In this document: one piece after another, positions 15,362 to 23,848 of the stretch
Position numbering within the stretch: the stretch's first letter is position 1
Layout of the letters: each line of letters begins with the position of its first letter
From: Caldifarciminota bacterium
GTDB lineage: Bacteria > Hydrothermota > Hydrothermia > LBFQ01 > DSFT01
Direction of reading: 5' to 3'
NCBI GenBank assembly: GCA_025060695.1
Contig: JANXBH010000006.1
Coordinates: 1-64,000 of the forward strand
DNA: 64,000 nt
Notes under the pieces: generated by a model
Seen by the model: only the letters and a program-made list of their open reading frames with translations
What the model was told of the DNA's origin: nothing
The model's database searches: none
Program-made: the position numbers and the translations under genes

Positions 15362-15655
15362 ACAAGGCTCAACTTATATCAGAAGTAGCAAAAAGAGCAG
15401 GTTTAACAAAGAAAGATTCAAAATCAGCAGTTGATGCAGTTCTATCAGCAATAAAAGATGCTCTTTCAAAAGGTCAAAAGGTTAGATTAATTGGTTTTGG
15501 AACATTTGAAGTAAGAAAAAGATCAGCAAGAAAAGGTAAAAATCCAAAAACTGGTCAAACTATAAACATTCCTGCAAGAAAAGTCCCTGCATTTAAACCA
15601 TCAAGTGAACTAAGAAAAGCAGTAAAGTAGGTAAAAACTAAAACCTTCCACCGCC
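15316..15655 (+). repeat. 17-nt inverted repeat linking the HU 5' leader and 3' UTR
   Basis: GGCGGTGGAAGGTGTTA (15316-15332) is complementary to 15639-15655 at 16 of 17 positions; the first 13 are perfect and mostly G+C. In the HU mRNA the arms would pair across the coding region. The right arm ends 4 nt before the mgtE stop on the opposite strand. Confidence 0.8.
15358..15630 (+). CDS. hup: HU-family DNA-binding protein
   Basis: The 90-residue histone-like protein has [22 protein letters not shown] at the N-terminus and [19 protein letters not shown] with the beta-arm motif GRNPKTG-like KNPKTGQ, then [15 protein letters not shown]. It bends and compacts DNA. Unlike nearly all genes here it has a strong Shine-Dalgarno (AAAGGAGGTGA, 6 nt before ATG), as suits a very highly expressed protein. 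It is translationally coupled to the upstream ORF. Confidence 0.96.
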   Translation: MNKAQLISEVAKRAGLTKKDSKSAVDAVLSAIKDALSKGQKVRLIGFGTFEVRKRSARKGKNPKTGQTINIPARKVPAFKPSSELRKAVK

Positions 15656-15659
15656 TAAA

Positions 15660-17012
15660 CTAAAAAAGGATTATCTTAGCTAAAGTAAAGTAAGTGGTAT
15701 AGGTTATAATATCACCCAATGTTGTAATAAATGGCACACTTGAACCTGCAGGATCAATTCTAAATTTCCTTAAAGCTATTGGGGTTAAAAATCCAAAAGT
15801 ATTTGCAACCAGAGATGAAACGATAGAACTAAGACTTACTACAAGCGCTAACTTAATAAAGAAATCACCTCTTATCAATGCTATCATAAACATTGCAATA
15901 GCAATAATGCCTGATATTAACAAGGTTGTAGAAAACTCGTTCCAAAATAACTTTAAAAAAGCTCTAAGACTTCTTTCTATCTCTCCTGTCGCTATTGCTC
16001 TTATCGTTAAAGCAGATGCTTGTGAACCAATAATACCAGTCGTATTCGCTAAATTAGGTAAAAAAAAGGTTAAAATGGTTAAATGAGCTATCAATTCTTC
16101 AAAACTATTTAAAACAAATCCTGAAAGATTTCCTAAAACTATCATAATAAATATAGCAGGCAATCTTTTGAGTATTTTATCCTTATAAGATAGCATAAAA
16201 TATTTTGCTTCAGGATCTACTAAACCTACAAATCTATATATCTCTTCTGTAGCCTCTTCTTCTAAAACATCAACCACATCATCAATAGTAATAACTCCAA
16301 GTATCCTACTTTCCTTGTCTACAACAGGTAAAATTAGTAAATCATAATCTTTCATTAAATTCGCTGCAACCTTCCTGTCCTCATAAACAGAAACAGAAAC
16401 TATATTTTCTGATATATTACCTAATTTAACATGTTCAGGACTTCTAACTATAGTGGTTAATTTTGCATAACCTTTTAGTTTTCCTTCTTTAGAGACAACA
16501 AATATACTTACAAGCGATTCATCGGATATATCACTATTCCTTATTATGTTTAAAGCCTCGCTTATTGTTTTTTCCTCATCTATAGAAATAAAATCCGTAT
16601 TCATTATTCTTCCACATGAATTTTCTGGATAATTTAGCAATTTAAGTGCGGCTTCCTTTTCCTCTCTCGGTAGTATAGAAATAATCTTCTGAACTAGCGA
16701 AGGTGGTAACTCTTCAAATAGAGCAACTTTATCGTCATTATCAATCTCCTCAAATAATTCAATGAGTTGTTTATCAGGAAAACTTCTTATAATCTCCTCA
16801 AGTTTATATCCCTCTAAATACGTTAAAACATCAGAACACTTCTTACTATCCAATAACCTTAAAATCAAAATAGACTTTGTAGGTTCTAAATCCTCTATAA
16901 TTTCAGCAATATCAAAGGGGTGAAGATTTTGAACTAGTACCTTTAATGATTTAAAGTTCTTTTCTTCAATTGCTTCTATAATATCTGGAAGTAAAATATA
17001 AGAAATTCTCAA
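15660..17012 (-). CDS. mgtE: magnesium transporter MgtE
   Basis: This 450-residue protein has an N-terminal MgtE superhelical domain (VQNLHPFDIAEIIEDLEP, ALFEELPPSLVQKIISILP). Paired CBS domains follow (about residues 140-255; IMNTDFISIDEEKTI, LPVVDKESRILGVITIDDVVDVLEEEATEEIYR), then five C-terminal membrane helices with the pore-lining region (TGIIGSQASALTIRAIATGE). The start is TTG 17012, 8 nt from TAAAAT at 17026-17021. The longer frame to 17075 would translate the tRNA and promoter and is rejected. Family members gate Mg2+ import by Mg2+ binding to the N and CBS domains. Confidence 0.94.
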   Translation of the reverse strand: MRISYILLPDIIEAIEEKNFKSLKVLVQNLHPFDIAEIIEDLEPTKSILILRLLDSKKCSDVLTYLEGYKLEEIIRSFPDKQLIELFEEIDNDDKVALFEELPPSLVQKIISILPREEKEAALKLLNYPENSCGRIMNTDFISIDEEKTISEALNIIRNSDISDESLVSIFVVSKEGKLKGYAKLTTIVRSPEHVKLGNISENIVSVSVYEDRKVAANLMKDYDLLILPVVDKESRILGVITIDDVVDVLEEEATEEIYRFVGLVDPEAKYFMLSYKDKILKRLPAIFIMIVLGNLSGFVLNSFEELIAHLTILTFFLPNLANTTGIIGSQASALTIRAIATGEIERSLRAFLKLFWNEFSTTLLISGIIAIAMFMIALIRGDFFIKLALVVSLSSIVSSLVANTFGFLTPIALRKFRIDPAGSSVPFITTLGDIITYTTYFTLAKIILF

Positions 17013-17018
17013 TATTTG

Positions 17019-17046
17019 AAATTTTAAAGTTTGTGCTTTAAAATTT
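17019..17046. promoter_or_regulatory. inverted-repeat bidirectional promoter of mgtE and tRNA(CAT)
   Basis: AAATTTTAAAG (17019-17029) and CTTTAAAATTT (17036-17046) are perfect inverted arms around 6 bp. The minus hexamer ends 8 nt from mgtE TTG. The plus hexamer (17039-17044) ends 16 nt before the mature tRNA. Confidence 0.68.
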
Positions 17047-17060
17047 TGAACCTCATTTTT

Positions 17061-17132
17061 GGGCCCGTAGCTCAATGGCAGAGCAGCGGACTCATAATCC
17101 GTGGGTTGTAGGTTCGAGTCCTACCGGGCCCA
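17061..17132 (+). tRNA. tRNA with anticodon CAT (Met elongator or Ile2)
   Basis: Acceptor stem GGGCCCG/CGGGCCC is all G+C. Anticodon stem GCGGA/TCCGT encloses loop CTCATAA. The T arm is GTAGG-TTCGAGT-CCTAC and the discriminator is A at 17132. It lacks initiator features (it has a paired 1:72 G-C and no GGG/CCC anticodon stem), so it is elongator Met or tRNA-Ile2, to be lysidinylated. CCA is not encoded. An ATG follows after one base. Confidence 0.93.
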
Positions 17133-17133
17133 T

Positions 17134-17391
17134 ATGGTCTGGCTTGTAGGGATGTTAATCCTTGAAAAAGTTAATAATAAGATTGCAGATGGTTATCATA
17201 GCTTAGAGATAAGAGGAATTTCTAAGGGTAATTACGTAGCAAATGCCATCATGGGAAATATAAACTATAATACATGTGAAATACCTTTATTAAACTTTAA
17301 ATTTCAGGTTGATGGTTTAATAAAAGAGTGTATATATAAACCTACGAAAAATTTAAATGAGTTCAAGATAGTAATATACTATAAGAAGTGA
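17134..17391 (+). CDS. hypothetical protein, 85 aa, directly after a tRNA
   Basis: I do not recognise this protein. The ATG at 17134 is one base after the tRNA discriminator, so tRNA 3' processing would leave a 1-nt leader. The N-terminus MVWLVGMLILEKVNN is a short hydrophobic leader without n-region charge. The remainder has beta-strand character (SLEIRGISKGNY, LLNFKFQVDGLI, EFKIVIYYKK), possibly a small periplasmic beta protein. The aminotransferase starts 7 nt after its stop. Confidence 0.6.
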   Translation: MVWLVGMLILEKVNNKIADGYHSLEIRGISKGNYVANAIMGNINYNTCEIPLLNFKFQVDGLIKECIYKPTKNLNEFKIVIYYKK

Positions 17392-17398
17392 TAATAAC

Positions 17399-18499
17399 TT
17401 GATTACAGCAGTTGAAATTGAAGCAAAAGCAAAGGAATTAAAGCAGAAGGGTTATCCTGTTATATCATTAGCTATTGGAGAGCCTGATTTTCCTGTTCAT
17501 GAAAGCATAAAAGATACTATATATAAAGCTGTTTTAGATAACAAAACCTATTATCCCAATCCACAAGGAATATTAGAATTAAGAGAAGCAGTTGCGGAAT
17601 ATGAAACCAAAAGAAAAGGTATACACATTAGTCCAGATGAAATATTAATAACAGCTGGAGGCAAACCTGTAATATTTTATTCAATATTTTCACTATGTAA
17701 TAAAGACGATGAAGTAATTCTGCTTGAGCCGTATTATTTAGTTTACCCATATTGGTGTAAAGTTTTGAATATTAAGTACAAAGTTATAAAACTTGAGGAA
17801 AACGGAACTATTCCAAAAGACGAATTTTTAAAAGCTTTAAATAGTAAAACAAGGTTAATAATAATAAATTACCCAAACAATCCGCAGGGTTCTCTAATGA
17901 ATAAGGAAAATTTAGATTTACTTTTAGAAGCATTAGAAAAATTTTCAAGGTTATATATCCTATCAGATGAAGTTTATTCAGAGTTAGTATATGAAGGAGA
18001 GCACATATCAATATTTAAGTACAATAAAGAAAGAGTAATACTATTAGAAAGTTTTTCAAAAACTTATTCCATGACAGGCTTAAGATTAGGTTATGGTATA
18101 TTTCCCATTGATATGATAAAGAACTTAAAAACTATGAATTCAAACCTTATTACAGGACCATCAACACCTATACAATATGCAGGTATAGTAGCATTGAAAG
18201 ATGAAAATGTTAAAAATTACGTAAAAACTATGCTTGAGGAATTTAGAAAAAGAAGAGACTTTTTATATGAAGAATTAAAAACTTTTGTAAAATTTAAACC
18301 TCAGGGAGCATTTTACTATTTCATAAAAATACCATATGATGGATTGGAATTTTGCAATAGAGCATTGAACGAAAAATACCTTGCAATAACTCCAGGCATA
18401 CTATTTGGAGATAGTTTTAAAAACTACGTAAGAATATCTTTTGCAAACTCTATGGAAAACTTAAAAGAAGGCATAAGAAGATTTAAAGAATTATTATGA
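17399..18499 (+). CDS. class I/II PLP-dependent aminotransferase (aspartate aminotransferase-like)
   Basis: The 366-residue enzyme has VISLAIGEPDFPV, YPNPQGILELREAVAEY, ILITAGGKP, NYPNNPQGSL, LSDEVYSELVYEG and LLESFSKTYSMTGLRLGYG (Schiff-base Lys in SFSKTYSMTG). It is shorter at the N-terminus than typical aspartate aminotransferases, which carry about 20 more residues before VISL. The frame is closed by TAA at 17372, so no longer start exists; TTG 17399 is the only usual initiator. It overlaps coaE by 4 nt (ATGA). Substrate specificity uncertain. Confidence 0.88.
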   Translation: MITAVEIEAKAKELKQKGYPVISLAIGEPDFPVHESIKDTIYKAVLDNKTYYPNPQGILELREAVAEYETKRKGIHISPDEILITAGGKPVIFYSIFSLCNKDDEVILLEPYYLVYPYWCKVLNIKYKVIKLEENGTIPKDEFLKALNSKTRLIIINYPNNPQGSLMNKENLDLLLEALEKFSRLYILSDEVYSELVYEGEHISIFKYNKERVILLESFSKTYSMTGLRLGYGIFPIDMIKNLKTMNSNLITGPSTPIQYAGIVALKDENVKNYVKTMLEEFRKRRDFLYEELKTFVKFKPQGAFYYFIKIPYDGLEFCNRALNEKYLAITPGILFGDSFKNYVRISFANSMENLKEGIRRFKELL

Positions 18500-19053
18500 A
18501 GCTGATAGCTATTACAGGTAATGCGGGAAGTGGTAAAACCACTGTATCAAATATTCTTAGAGAAAAAGGTTATTTTGTTATAGATGCGGATAAAGTAGTT
18601 CATAAACTACTTGAAACAGAAGAAGTAAAGAAATTTATAATTGAGAATTTTGGAGAAGCTTATTTAGATAGAAGGAAACTATCAGATTATTTATTTAAAA
18701 ATCCTGATGAGATGGATAAATATGAGAAGTTTATAAGGGAAAAAGTAATTATAGCAATAAACAAGGAGATTACGGGAATTGATGAGGATTTAATCTTCAT
18801 AGATGCAGCACTTGTATTTGAGTATGGACTAGAATATCTATTTGATAAAATTATATGTGTTATTGCAGATGAAGAGAATTTAATAGAAAGATTAAAGACA
18901 AAGGGCTATAGCGAAGATACCGCACGTATGATACACTTAAGACAACTACCTCAAAAAGAAAAGGCAAAGAGAAGCGATATTGTAATTGAAAATAATGGAA
19001 CTATAGAAGAATTAAAAGAAAAGGTATTAAAACTTATTCCTAATTTCATCTAA
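18496..19053 (+). CDS. coaE: dephospho-CoA kinase
   Basis: This 185-residue P-loop kinase makes the last step of CoA synthesis. ITGNAGSGKTTVSNILREKGYFVIDADKVVHKLL has the Walker A and the D-A-D substrate motif. FIDAALVFEYGLEYLFDKIICVIADEE and IHLRQLPQKEKAKRSDIVIENNG are canonical. It is translationally coupled to the aminotransferase. The 3' end overlaps the convergent MutL-like gene by 27 bp. Confidence 0.94.
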   Translation: MKLIAITGNAGSGKTTVSNILREKGYFVIDADKVVHKLLETEEVKKFIIENFGEAYLDRRKLSDYLFKNPDEMDKYEKFIREKVIIAINKEITGIDEDLIFIDAALVFEYGLEYLFDKIICVIADEENLIERLKTKGYSEDTARMIHLRQLPQKEKAKRSDIVIENNGTIEELKEKVLKLIPNFI

Positions 19054-20340
19054 ATCAATTTCATAAATGATTCTCCTATTACTTTCATCAAACTCGGGAT
19101 TTTTGAGTGATAAAAGCATAGGTATTATTTCATTGTCCTCCAATTGAGAATATTTTACTGCTACATTAGCAACTTCATTTAGAAATTCATCAACTTCAAA
19201 TAAGTGCTCTCTCATTTTCATCTTCTCTAATATTTTACCTAAATCTTCGTAGTTTATATTCTCTATAATATCAGGAACTGTTGTTATTGTTATTGTCCCC
19301 TTTCCTTTAATAACATTTATGGAATAAAGTTTCATAACTTTAATAGTTTCATCATCTAACTTCTGCTTGAAAGTATAGGGAAGAGGGAGAGATTTTGTTG
19401 TGAATTGTCTATTTTTTAGTTTTTGAAGGTAAATCCTATATAAAGCTCTATCTCTGTGTATTATCAAAATCTTATTTTTTGAAATAGTTATCAAGAAATT
19501 GTTTTTGTCAGACTTTGAATTTTCTACGGAGTAGATAACTTTCGGTAAAATTTTGACTTGCTTATTACTACTGAGAAATTTTTGTAATTCCTTATATAAA
19601 TCTATTTCCTCTAAGGCTGAATATTGTGTCGATATAAAGACCAAATAGTTATCTACTTGGAACTTTGCTAATATTTTTGAGATTTTTTCATCTTTAATTA
19701 AGTTTGAGTTGAAAAATATTCTATTTTCAAATTTTTTCTCAAGTGTATAAATTTCCAAATTAAATTTAGAAGTTTTTAAAACTTTTTTCTGGAAATTACC
19801 GAAGATTTTTTCTATTCTTTCTTCCCTTGAAATAACTTTTTCAAAATTATAAACTTCTCCATTTATTTTCAAGTTAAATGCAATATTTTGAAAAAGTAGA
19901 GAGTAATTTAGTATAATGTCCTTAATCTTTTGAAACTCAAAGTCCGAACTTAAAAGAGAACTTTTTCTATTTGGAAGGTTAAAAAAAAGGTTTCGTACTA
20001 TAACAGTTGTACCCTTATTAACATAAGTATTTCTAAAATCTACTAACTTACCACTCTCTAAAATAAATTCGTATCCGACCATTTCATTATAACCACTTTT
20101 TATATGAACTTTAGAAATATTTGAAATTGAATAGAGCATCTTAACTCTGGAGCTAGATAAATTGAGTACTTCTTCCTTTTTTATACTTTCCCCATTATCT
20201 CTAACTTCTATGAATTCTAAACCATCTATTTGAATAATAATTTCTTCACTTTTCGCATCAATTGCACTTCTAACTAATTCTGATAATATATCTGAAGGCT
20301 TATTTATTGTATTTTCAAGAAATAATTTTTTTATTATCAT
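19027..20340 (-). CDS. degenerate MutL-like GHKL protein
   Basis: The 437-residue protein keeps MutL landmarks: INKPSDILSELVRSAIDAKS aligns with the PxxVxxELVENSLDA helix, FIEVRDNGESI with the DNGxGI motif, and GTTVIVRNLFFNLPNRKSSL with GTxVxVxxLFxNxPxRxKFL. A C-terminal segment resembles the MutL dimerisation domain (LIIHRDRALYRIYLQKLKNR). The Mg-binding Asn is Ser, the second Gly of DNGxGI is Ser, and the ATP-lid GFRGEAL motif is absent (SGYNEMVGYEF instead). It is also much shorter than full MutL. It is likely catalytically altered or dead as an ATPase. Confidence 0.72.
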   Translation of the reverse strand: MIIKKLFLENTINKPSDILSELVRSAIDAKSEEIIIQIDGLEFIEVRDNGESIKKEEVLNLSSSRVKMLYSISNISKVHIKSGYNEMVGYEFILESGKLVDFRNTYVNKGTTVIVRNLFFNLPNRKSSLLSSDFEFQKIKDIILNYSLLFQNIAFNLKINGEVYNFEKVISREERIEKIFGNFQKKVLKTSKFNLEIYTLEKKFENRIFFNSNLIKDEKISKILAKFQVDNYLVFISTQYSALEEIDLYKELQKFLSSNKQVKILPKVIYSVENSKSDKNNFLITISKNKILIIHRDRALYRIYLQKLKNRQFTTKSLPLPYTFKQKLDDETIKVMKLYSINVIKGKGTITITTVPDIIENINYEDLGKILEKMKMREHLFEVDEFLNEVANVAVKYSQLEDNEIIPMLLSLKNPEFDESNRRIIYEIDLDEIRNKF

Positions 20341-20344
20341 AGCA

Positions 20345-20362
20345 TCCCACCTAAAGGTGGGA
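20345..20362 (-). other. 7-bp GC-rich RNA hairpin between esterase and mutL-like genes
   Basis: TCCCACC and GGTGGGA flank a 4-base loop in the 22-nt gap between the esterase stop and the MutL-like ATG. No U-tract follows, so it is not a standard terminator. It may be a processing or attenuation site. Confidence 0.45.
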
Positions 20363-21589
20363 CTATTTCTTTAAGAAAAATTTAAGAACTTCACTTAACT
20401 CAGTATATACATATTGATTATGTGTAGCTGGAAAACCAAAAGGATCAGTTGAACCAGATATTACGTTATAATATATATATTCATTTGGGTCTTTATTTCT
20501 CTGACTATATCTCTGTTTCATAAAACTTACAAAAACACTGTCCATTCTATATATAACTGCTTCAAGAGTATCACCGCCCCTACCTACTGATATGTAGAAT
20601 TTCACATCATTTTTTATAACTGTGTCAATAATAGGTGCATTAAATACAAACACACTTAGAGGATCTTTAGATAACCAAAGCGATAACACACTATTATTGG
20701 TAGAACTTAAATCTTTATATAGGGGCAATCTAAATCCAATACAATTAGAACCAATATTATGTGTTATGTAAATGTATTTAATGCTATCAGGGTTAATAAA
20801 ATCAGCACAACTACCGTATTTTGGACTAAATGCTGCTGAAAGGGCGACTATAAACGTTGTAAATAATTTCTTTGAACCAAGCGTTTGAGCTAGTGTATCA
20901 AAACCCAATGGTAATCTATTTCCAAAACCAGCATTTTCGGCTTTTAAAATTTGTAAAATTAAATTTTGAGCTTCAGGTTGAGTAAAAATTGAAAATCCAA
21001 GTGGTCCGCTTATGGACGCAACTTTATTAAATAATTTAGAATAATTCAATCCTAACCATACTGAACCATATCCACCCATAGAATAACCAGCTATATATCT
21101 TTTACCATTTAGTTTATTTTTGTTTAAATGAACATTTTCAACTTGTGGTATGACCTCTTCAATTATGTAGTCTTCATATTTTCCATAGACATTTAATTTA
21201 TTTGCAGGATCTTGAGAATTTACGTAAAAGCTTCCACCAAATATATTTCTACCATTCACAAAAACAAGTATGGCAGGCTCTATTTCTCCCTTAGATACTA
21301 AATAACTCATAAGAGTTCCAAGGTCATATACTGACTTATAGTAAATATAATTTGCACCAAAAGGATGTAAAAAGTATATTATTGGATATTTTACACTTTC
21401 ATCATTCTCGTTATAGCCCGCAGGAAGATATATGATAACACTTGAACTAAAGAGGGTATCAGTTATTTTACCTGAAGTCAAGATTTGCTTTTGAACATAT
21501 TGTCCTAATTCAAATTCGTAGTTATTATCTTTAGTTTTACAAGCAAAAAATAAAGTAGAAGTAAGAATTAAGAAAATGTATCTTCTCAT
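20363..21589 (-). CDS. esterase-family alpha/beta hydrolase lipoprotein
   Basis: The 408-residue precursor has a lipobox signal (MRRYIFLILTSTLFFAC, Cys 17), so it is a lipoprotein matured by Lgt/Lsp/Lnt. The body matches the putative esterase (EstD/FGH-like) family: VIIYLPAGYN, YPIIYFLHPFGAN, the nucleophile elbow YIAGYSMGGYGSVWLG near residue 165, and a late His in PATHNQYVYTEL. It has a clear Shine-Dalgarno AAAGGAGGTTGA overlapping the stop of the upstream FadL-like gene. Substrate unknown. Confidence 0.85.
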   Translation of the reverse strand: MRRYIFLILTSTLFFACKTKDNNYEFELGQYVQKQILTSGKITDTLFSSSVIIYLPAGYNENDESVKYPIIYFLHPFGANYIYYKSVYDLGTLMSYLVSKGEIEPAILVFVNGRNIFGGSFYVNSQDPANKLNVYGKYEDYIIEEVIPQVENVHLNKNKLNGKRYIAGYSMGGYGSVWLGLNYSKLFNKVASISGPLGFSIFTQPEAQNLILQILKAENAGFGNRLPLGFDTLAQTLGSKKLFTTFIVALSAAFSPKYGSCADFINPDSIKYIYITHNIGSNCIGFRLPLYKDLSSTNNSVLSLWLSKDPLSVFVFNAPIIDTVIKNDVKFYISVGRGGDTLEAVIYRMDSVFVSFMKQRYSQRNKDPNEYIYYNVISGSTDPFGFPATHNQYVYTELSEVLKFFLKK

Positions 21590-21602
21590 AGTTCAACCTC
21601 CT

Positions 21603-22988
21603 TTAAAACCTGTAGTTTATACCAAAGCCAACTGCAAACAATGAAAACTTATATTCACCCGGCAAATTATGGGATTTAAATGGATTATAATTTCCAGCAG
21701 GTATTTCTTTTTTAGGCAATATGAAATACTCTAAGTTTACATCATAGGAAAAGTTATTGTATTGTCTACTAAATCCAGAAGTAAGCTGAATTTTATTTCC
21801 TGGGTCAGGAATAAGTGGGGTAAATGTAGAGTCGGGAATTGGACTTTGGTCAAATGCAACACCAAACCTCATAAGTAAGTTTTGTCTTAATAAATATTCT
21901 AAACCTATACCAAATTTAAATGTGCTTTTCCAAGCTTGAGTAAACTCTTCTTTTGATGGTAAGAATTTTCCGAGTATAGGATCACCTGTCTGATTTGCAC
22001 TATCAATTTCAAGCTCAATTACATCAAAACTACTCCAATTTTGATATTGAATAAAGCTGGAAATAGTTAGTCTTTCTATAACCTTATAACCTAATCCAAA
22101 GTCCAAAATCAATGGTAATTTAAATATCGCGCTACCATTAGCTTTTGAAGTAGATATGCCTCCAAGAAAGATTGGATTATTTGTTGCTTGATAATAATAA
22201 TCACTCTTTGGCAAATATGCACTGGCTTCTATATTTCCTTTCAAATTAGGATTTGAATTATATCTAATTGCTAAACCTGTAAGTATTTTACCTATTTCAT
22301 ACTTTATTCCAAGATTAGCAACAAATCCAAAACCACTACCATTTAATTTCACATCAATTGGTATTAGAGAATATGGATAACCCAAATCAGGAATGTTATC
22401 CCTATTAGCATCTAACATTGCAAAATTAACTCTTCTTAGTAATATAGAAGTTCTTGAAAAACCTAAAGATGCTCCAACAGAAAATTTATTAAATTTTCTT
22501 GAATAACCAAAAACTACATTTAATACCTCTACTGAACTTTCATGATCTATTTCAGGAAAATTATCTTTTCCATCATCTCTATAACCTAATGGAAGTGAAT
22601 ATAAATCCCATTTTGCTCCAAGTCCGAATGGCACATATACGCCAAAAGCCAATATATTTTCCCTATATGGTAGAACAATACCAAAAGAAGGTATTATAAA
22701 ACCTTGTTGAGAATTTATAGGATAATTCTTAAGAGAATATGGTCCATCCATACCTACTATACCTGTTTTTGTTGTAGCTTCTCCAAGTGTCCCTACATAA
22801 ATTCCATGTATACCAAATTGTTTCTTAGCGTCTGAAAGACCCGCGGGATTCCAATAAACAGCTGTCCAGTCGTTTACCAGTGCAACATATGAACCAGCCA
22901 TACCCAGACCCTTTGAACCAACACCTGAAAGTGCAAAACCTCCAGCAAAAGATATAGTTGGAAGCATTATTAGAAGAATTTTTTTCAT
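21603..22988 (-). CDS. FadL/OmpP1/TodX-family outer-membrane protein
   Basis: The 461-residue protein has a canonical signal peptide (MKKILLIMLPTISFAGGF, cleavage after SFA). The FadL hallmark follows: GMAGSYVALVNDWTAVYWNPAGLSD. Alternating beta strands end in an aromatic C-terminus (VGFGINYRF), as expected for a 14-strand barrel. It probably moves hydrophobic compounds across the outer membrane. The -10 is TAAACT (23001-22996), 7 nt from ATG. It is co-transcribed with the esterase, suggesting uptake and hydrolysis of an ester. Confidence 0.9.
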   Translation of the reverse strand: MKKILLIMLPTISFAGGFALSGVGSKGLGMAGSYVALVNDWTAVYWNPAGLSDAKKQFGIHGIYVGTLGEATTKTGIVGMDGPYSLKNYPINSQQGFIIPSFGIVLPYRENILAFGVYVPFGLGAKWDLYSLPLGYRDDGKDNFPEIDHESSVEVLNVVFGYSRKFNKFSVGASLGFSRTSILLRRVNFAMLDANRDNIPDLGYPYSLIPIDVKLNGSGFGFVANLGIKYEIGKILTGLAIRYNSNPNLKGNIEASAYLPKSDYYYQATNNPIFLGGISTSKANGSAIFKLPLILDFGLGYKVIERLTISSFIQYQNWSSFDVIELEIDSANQTGDPILGKFLPSKEEFTQAWKSTFKFGIGLEYLLRQNLLMRFGVAFDQSPIPDSTFTPLIPDPGNKIQLTSGFSRQYNNFSYDVNLEYFILPKKEIPAGNYNPFKSHNLPGEYKFSLFAVGFGINYRF

Positions 22989-22995
22989 AATGAAA

Positions 22996-23017
22996 AGTTT
23001 AAAGCTGACTTTAAAAT
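22996..23017. promoter_or_regulatory. bidirectional promoter (FadL-like / SCO)
   Basis: TAAACT on the minus strand (23001-22996) and TAAAAT on the plus strand (23012-23017) stand 10 bp apart, ending 7 nt and 10 nt from the two ATG codons. Confidence 0.6.
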
Positions 23018-23027
23018 TTTTTAATAT

Positions 23028-23810
23028 ATGTTCTTAACTTTTGTATTGAACTTTCCGAGTAATATTAAGCCCGTTGAAATAGAGAATGTAGAACTTATTC
23101 CAAAGATAGGAAACAAAATTGAAGATATATATTTTTACGACCAAACTGGGAAAAGATTTAGTTTTTCAGAGCTTACAAAAGATAGTATACCTATATTGTT
23201 AATACCAGTATACTATACATGTGAAGTTGTTTGTAATAATACACTACTTTATACAATTGAGCAGCTTAAAAAGCTAAATGATTTAAAGATAGGAAAAGAC
23301 TATAAACTAATAGCATTTTCTTTTGATTACAATAATACCATCTTAGATGCAACGAATAAATTTAAATACTGCAAAGTTATAGGAGGAAATGATGAAAATT
23401 GCAAGTTCTTAGTTTCAGATAGTTTGAATGTAGAAAAACTCTTAAGCGGTATAGGTTTTAAACTAAAAAGGTTAAAAAATGGTGAGATAGTTCATCCCGT
23501 AAGTATTATTGTTTTAACACCAAGTGGTAAAATTAGTAGATATTTATTAGGATTAAGTTTTTTAGGCAAAGATATTAGACTTGCAATATGGGAAGCACAA
23601 TTAGAAAAGATTGAAAGCATTACGGATATAGGTAAATCTGCAATCTTGTTCTGTTTTCATTATGATCCAAAGGGTGGAAAATATGCATTCAATTTTGCAA
23701 AAATTGCAGGTATTATTGGCATTTTAACGCTCGCATCTATATTCGCTTATATATTTTTAACCCCTACAAAAAAAGAAAAAATACAAGCTATAAACAAGGA
23801 AGAACACTAA
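23028..23810 (+). CDS. SCO1/SenC-family copper chaperone
   Basis: The 260-residue thioredoxin-fold protein has the copper motif in YYTCEVVCNN (CxxxC) near residue 65 and the distal His in GEIVHPVSIIVLTPSGKISRYLLG. The C-terminal CFHYDPKGGKYAF and one membrane helix (IAGIIGILTLASIFAYIFL) are typical of SCO proteins that sit beside cytochrome oxidase genes. They load the CuA site of subunit II. The N-terminus MFLTFVLNFPS is a short uncharged leader. Downstream lies only a decayed ORF, possibly its former partner. Confidence 0.88.
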   Translation: MFLTFVLNFPSNIKPVEIENVELIPKIGNKIEDIYFYDQTGKRFSFSELTKDSIPILLIPVYYTCEVVCNNTLLYTIEQLKKLNDLKIGKDYKLIAFSFDYNNTILDATNKFKYCKVIGGNDENCKFLVSDSLNVEKLLSGIGFKLKRLKNGEIVHPVSIIVLTPSGKISRYLLGLSFLGKDIRLAIWEAQLEKIESITDIGKSAILFCFHYDPKGGKYAFNFAKIAGIIGILTLASIFAYIFLTPTKKEKIQAINKEEH

Positions 23811-23848
23811 AGGAAAGTCTAATTTCAGTATACACATTAAGGACTTGC

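Noticed and set aside
15249-15434. 61-codon ORF running through the HU promoter and start
   Set aside because: It ignores the promoter, the Shine-Dalgarno and the HU frame; its peptide has no recognisable feature. It is a shadow of the HU leader and gene.
17013-17075. N-terminal extension of MgtE
   Set aside because: It would translate the promoter and the tRNA acceptor region. The TTG at 17012 has the usual promoter spacing and gives normal MgtE length.
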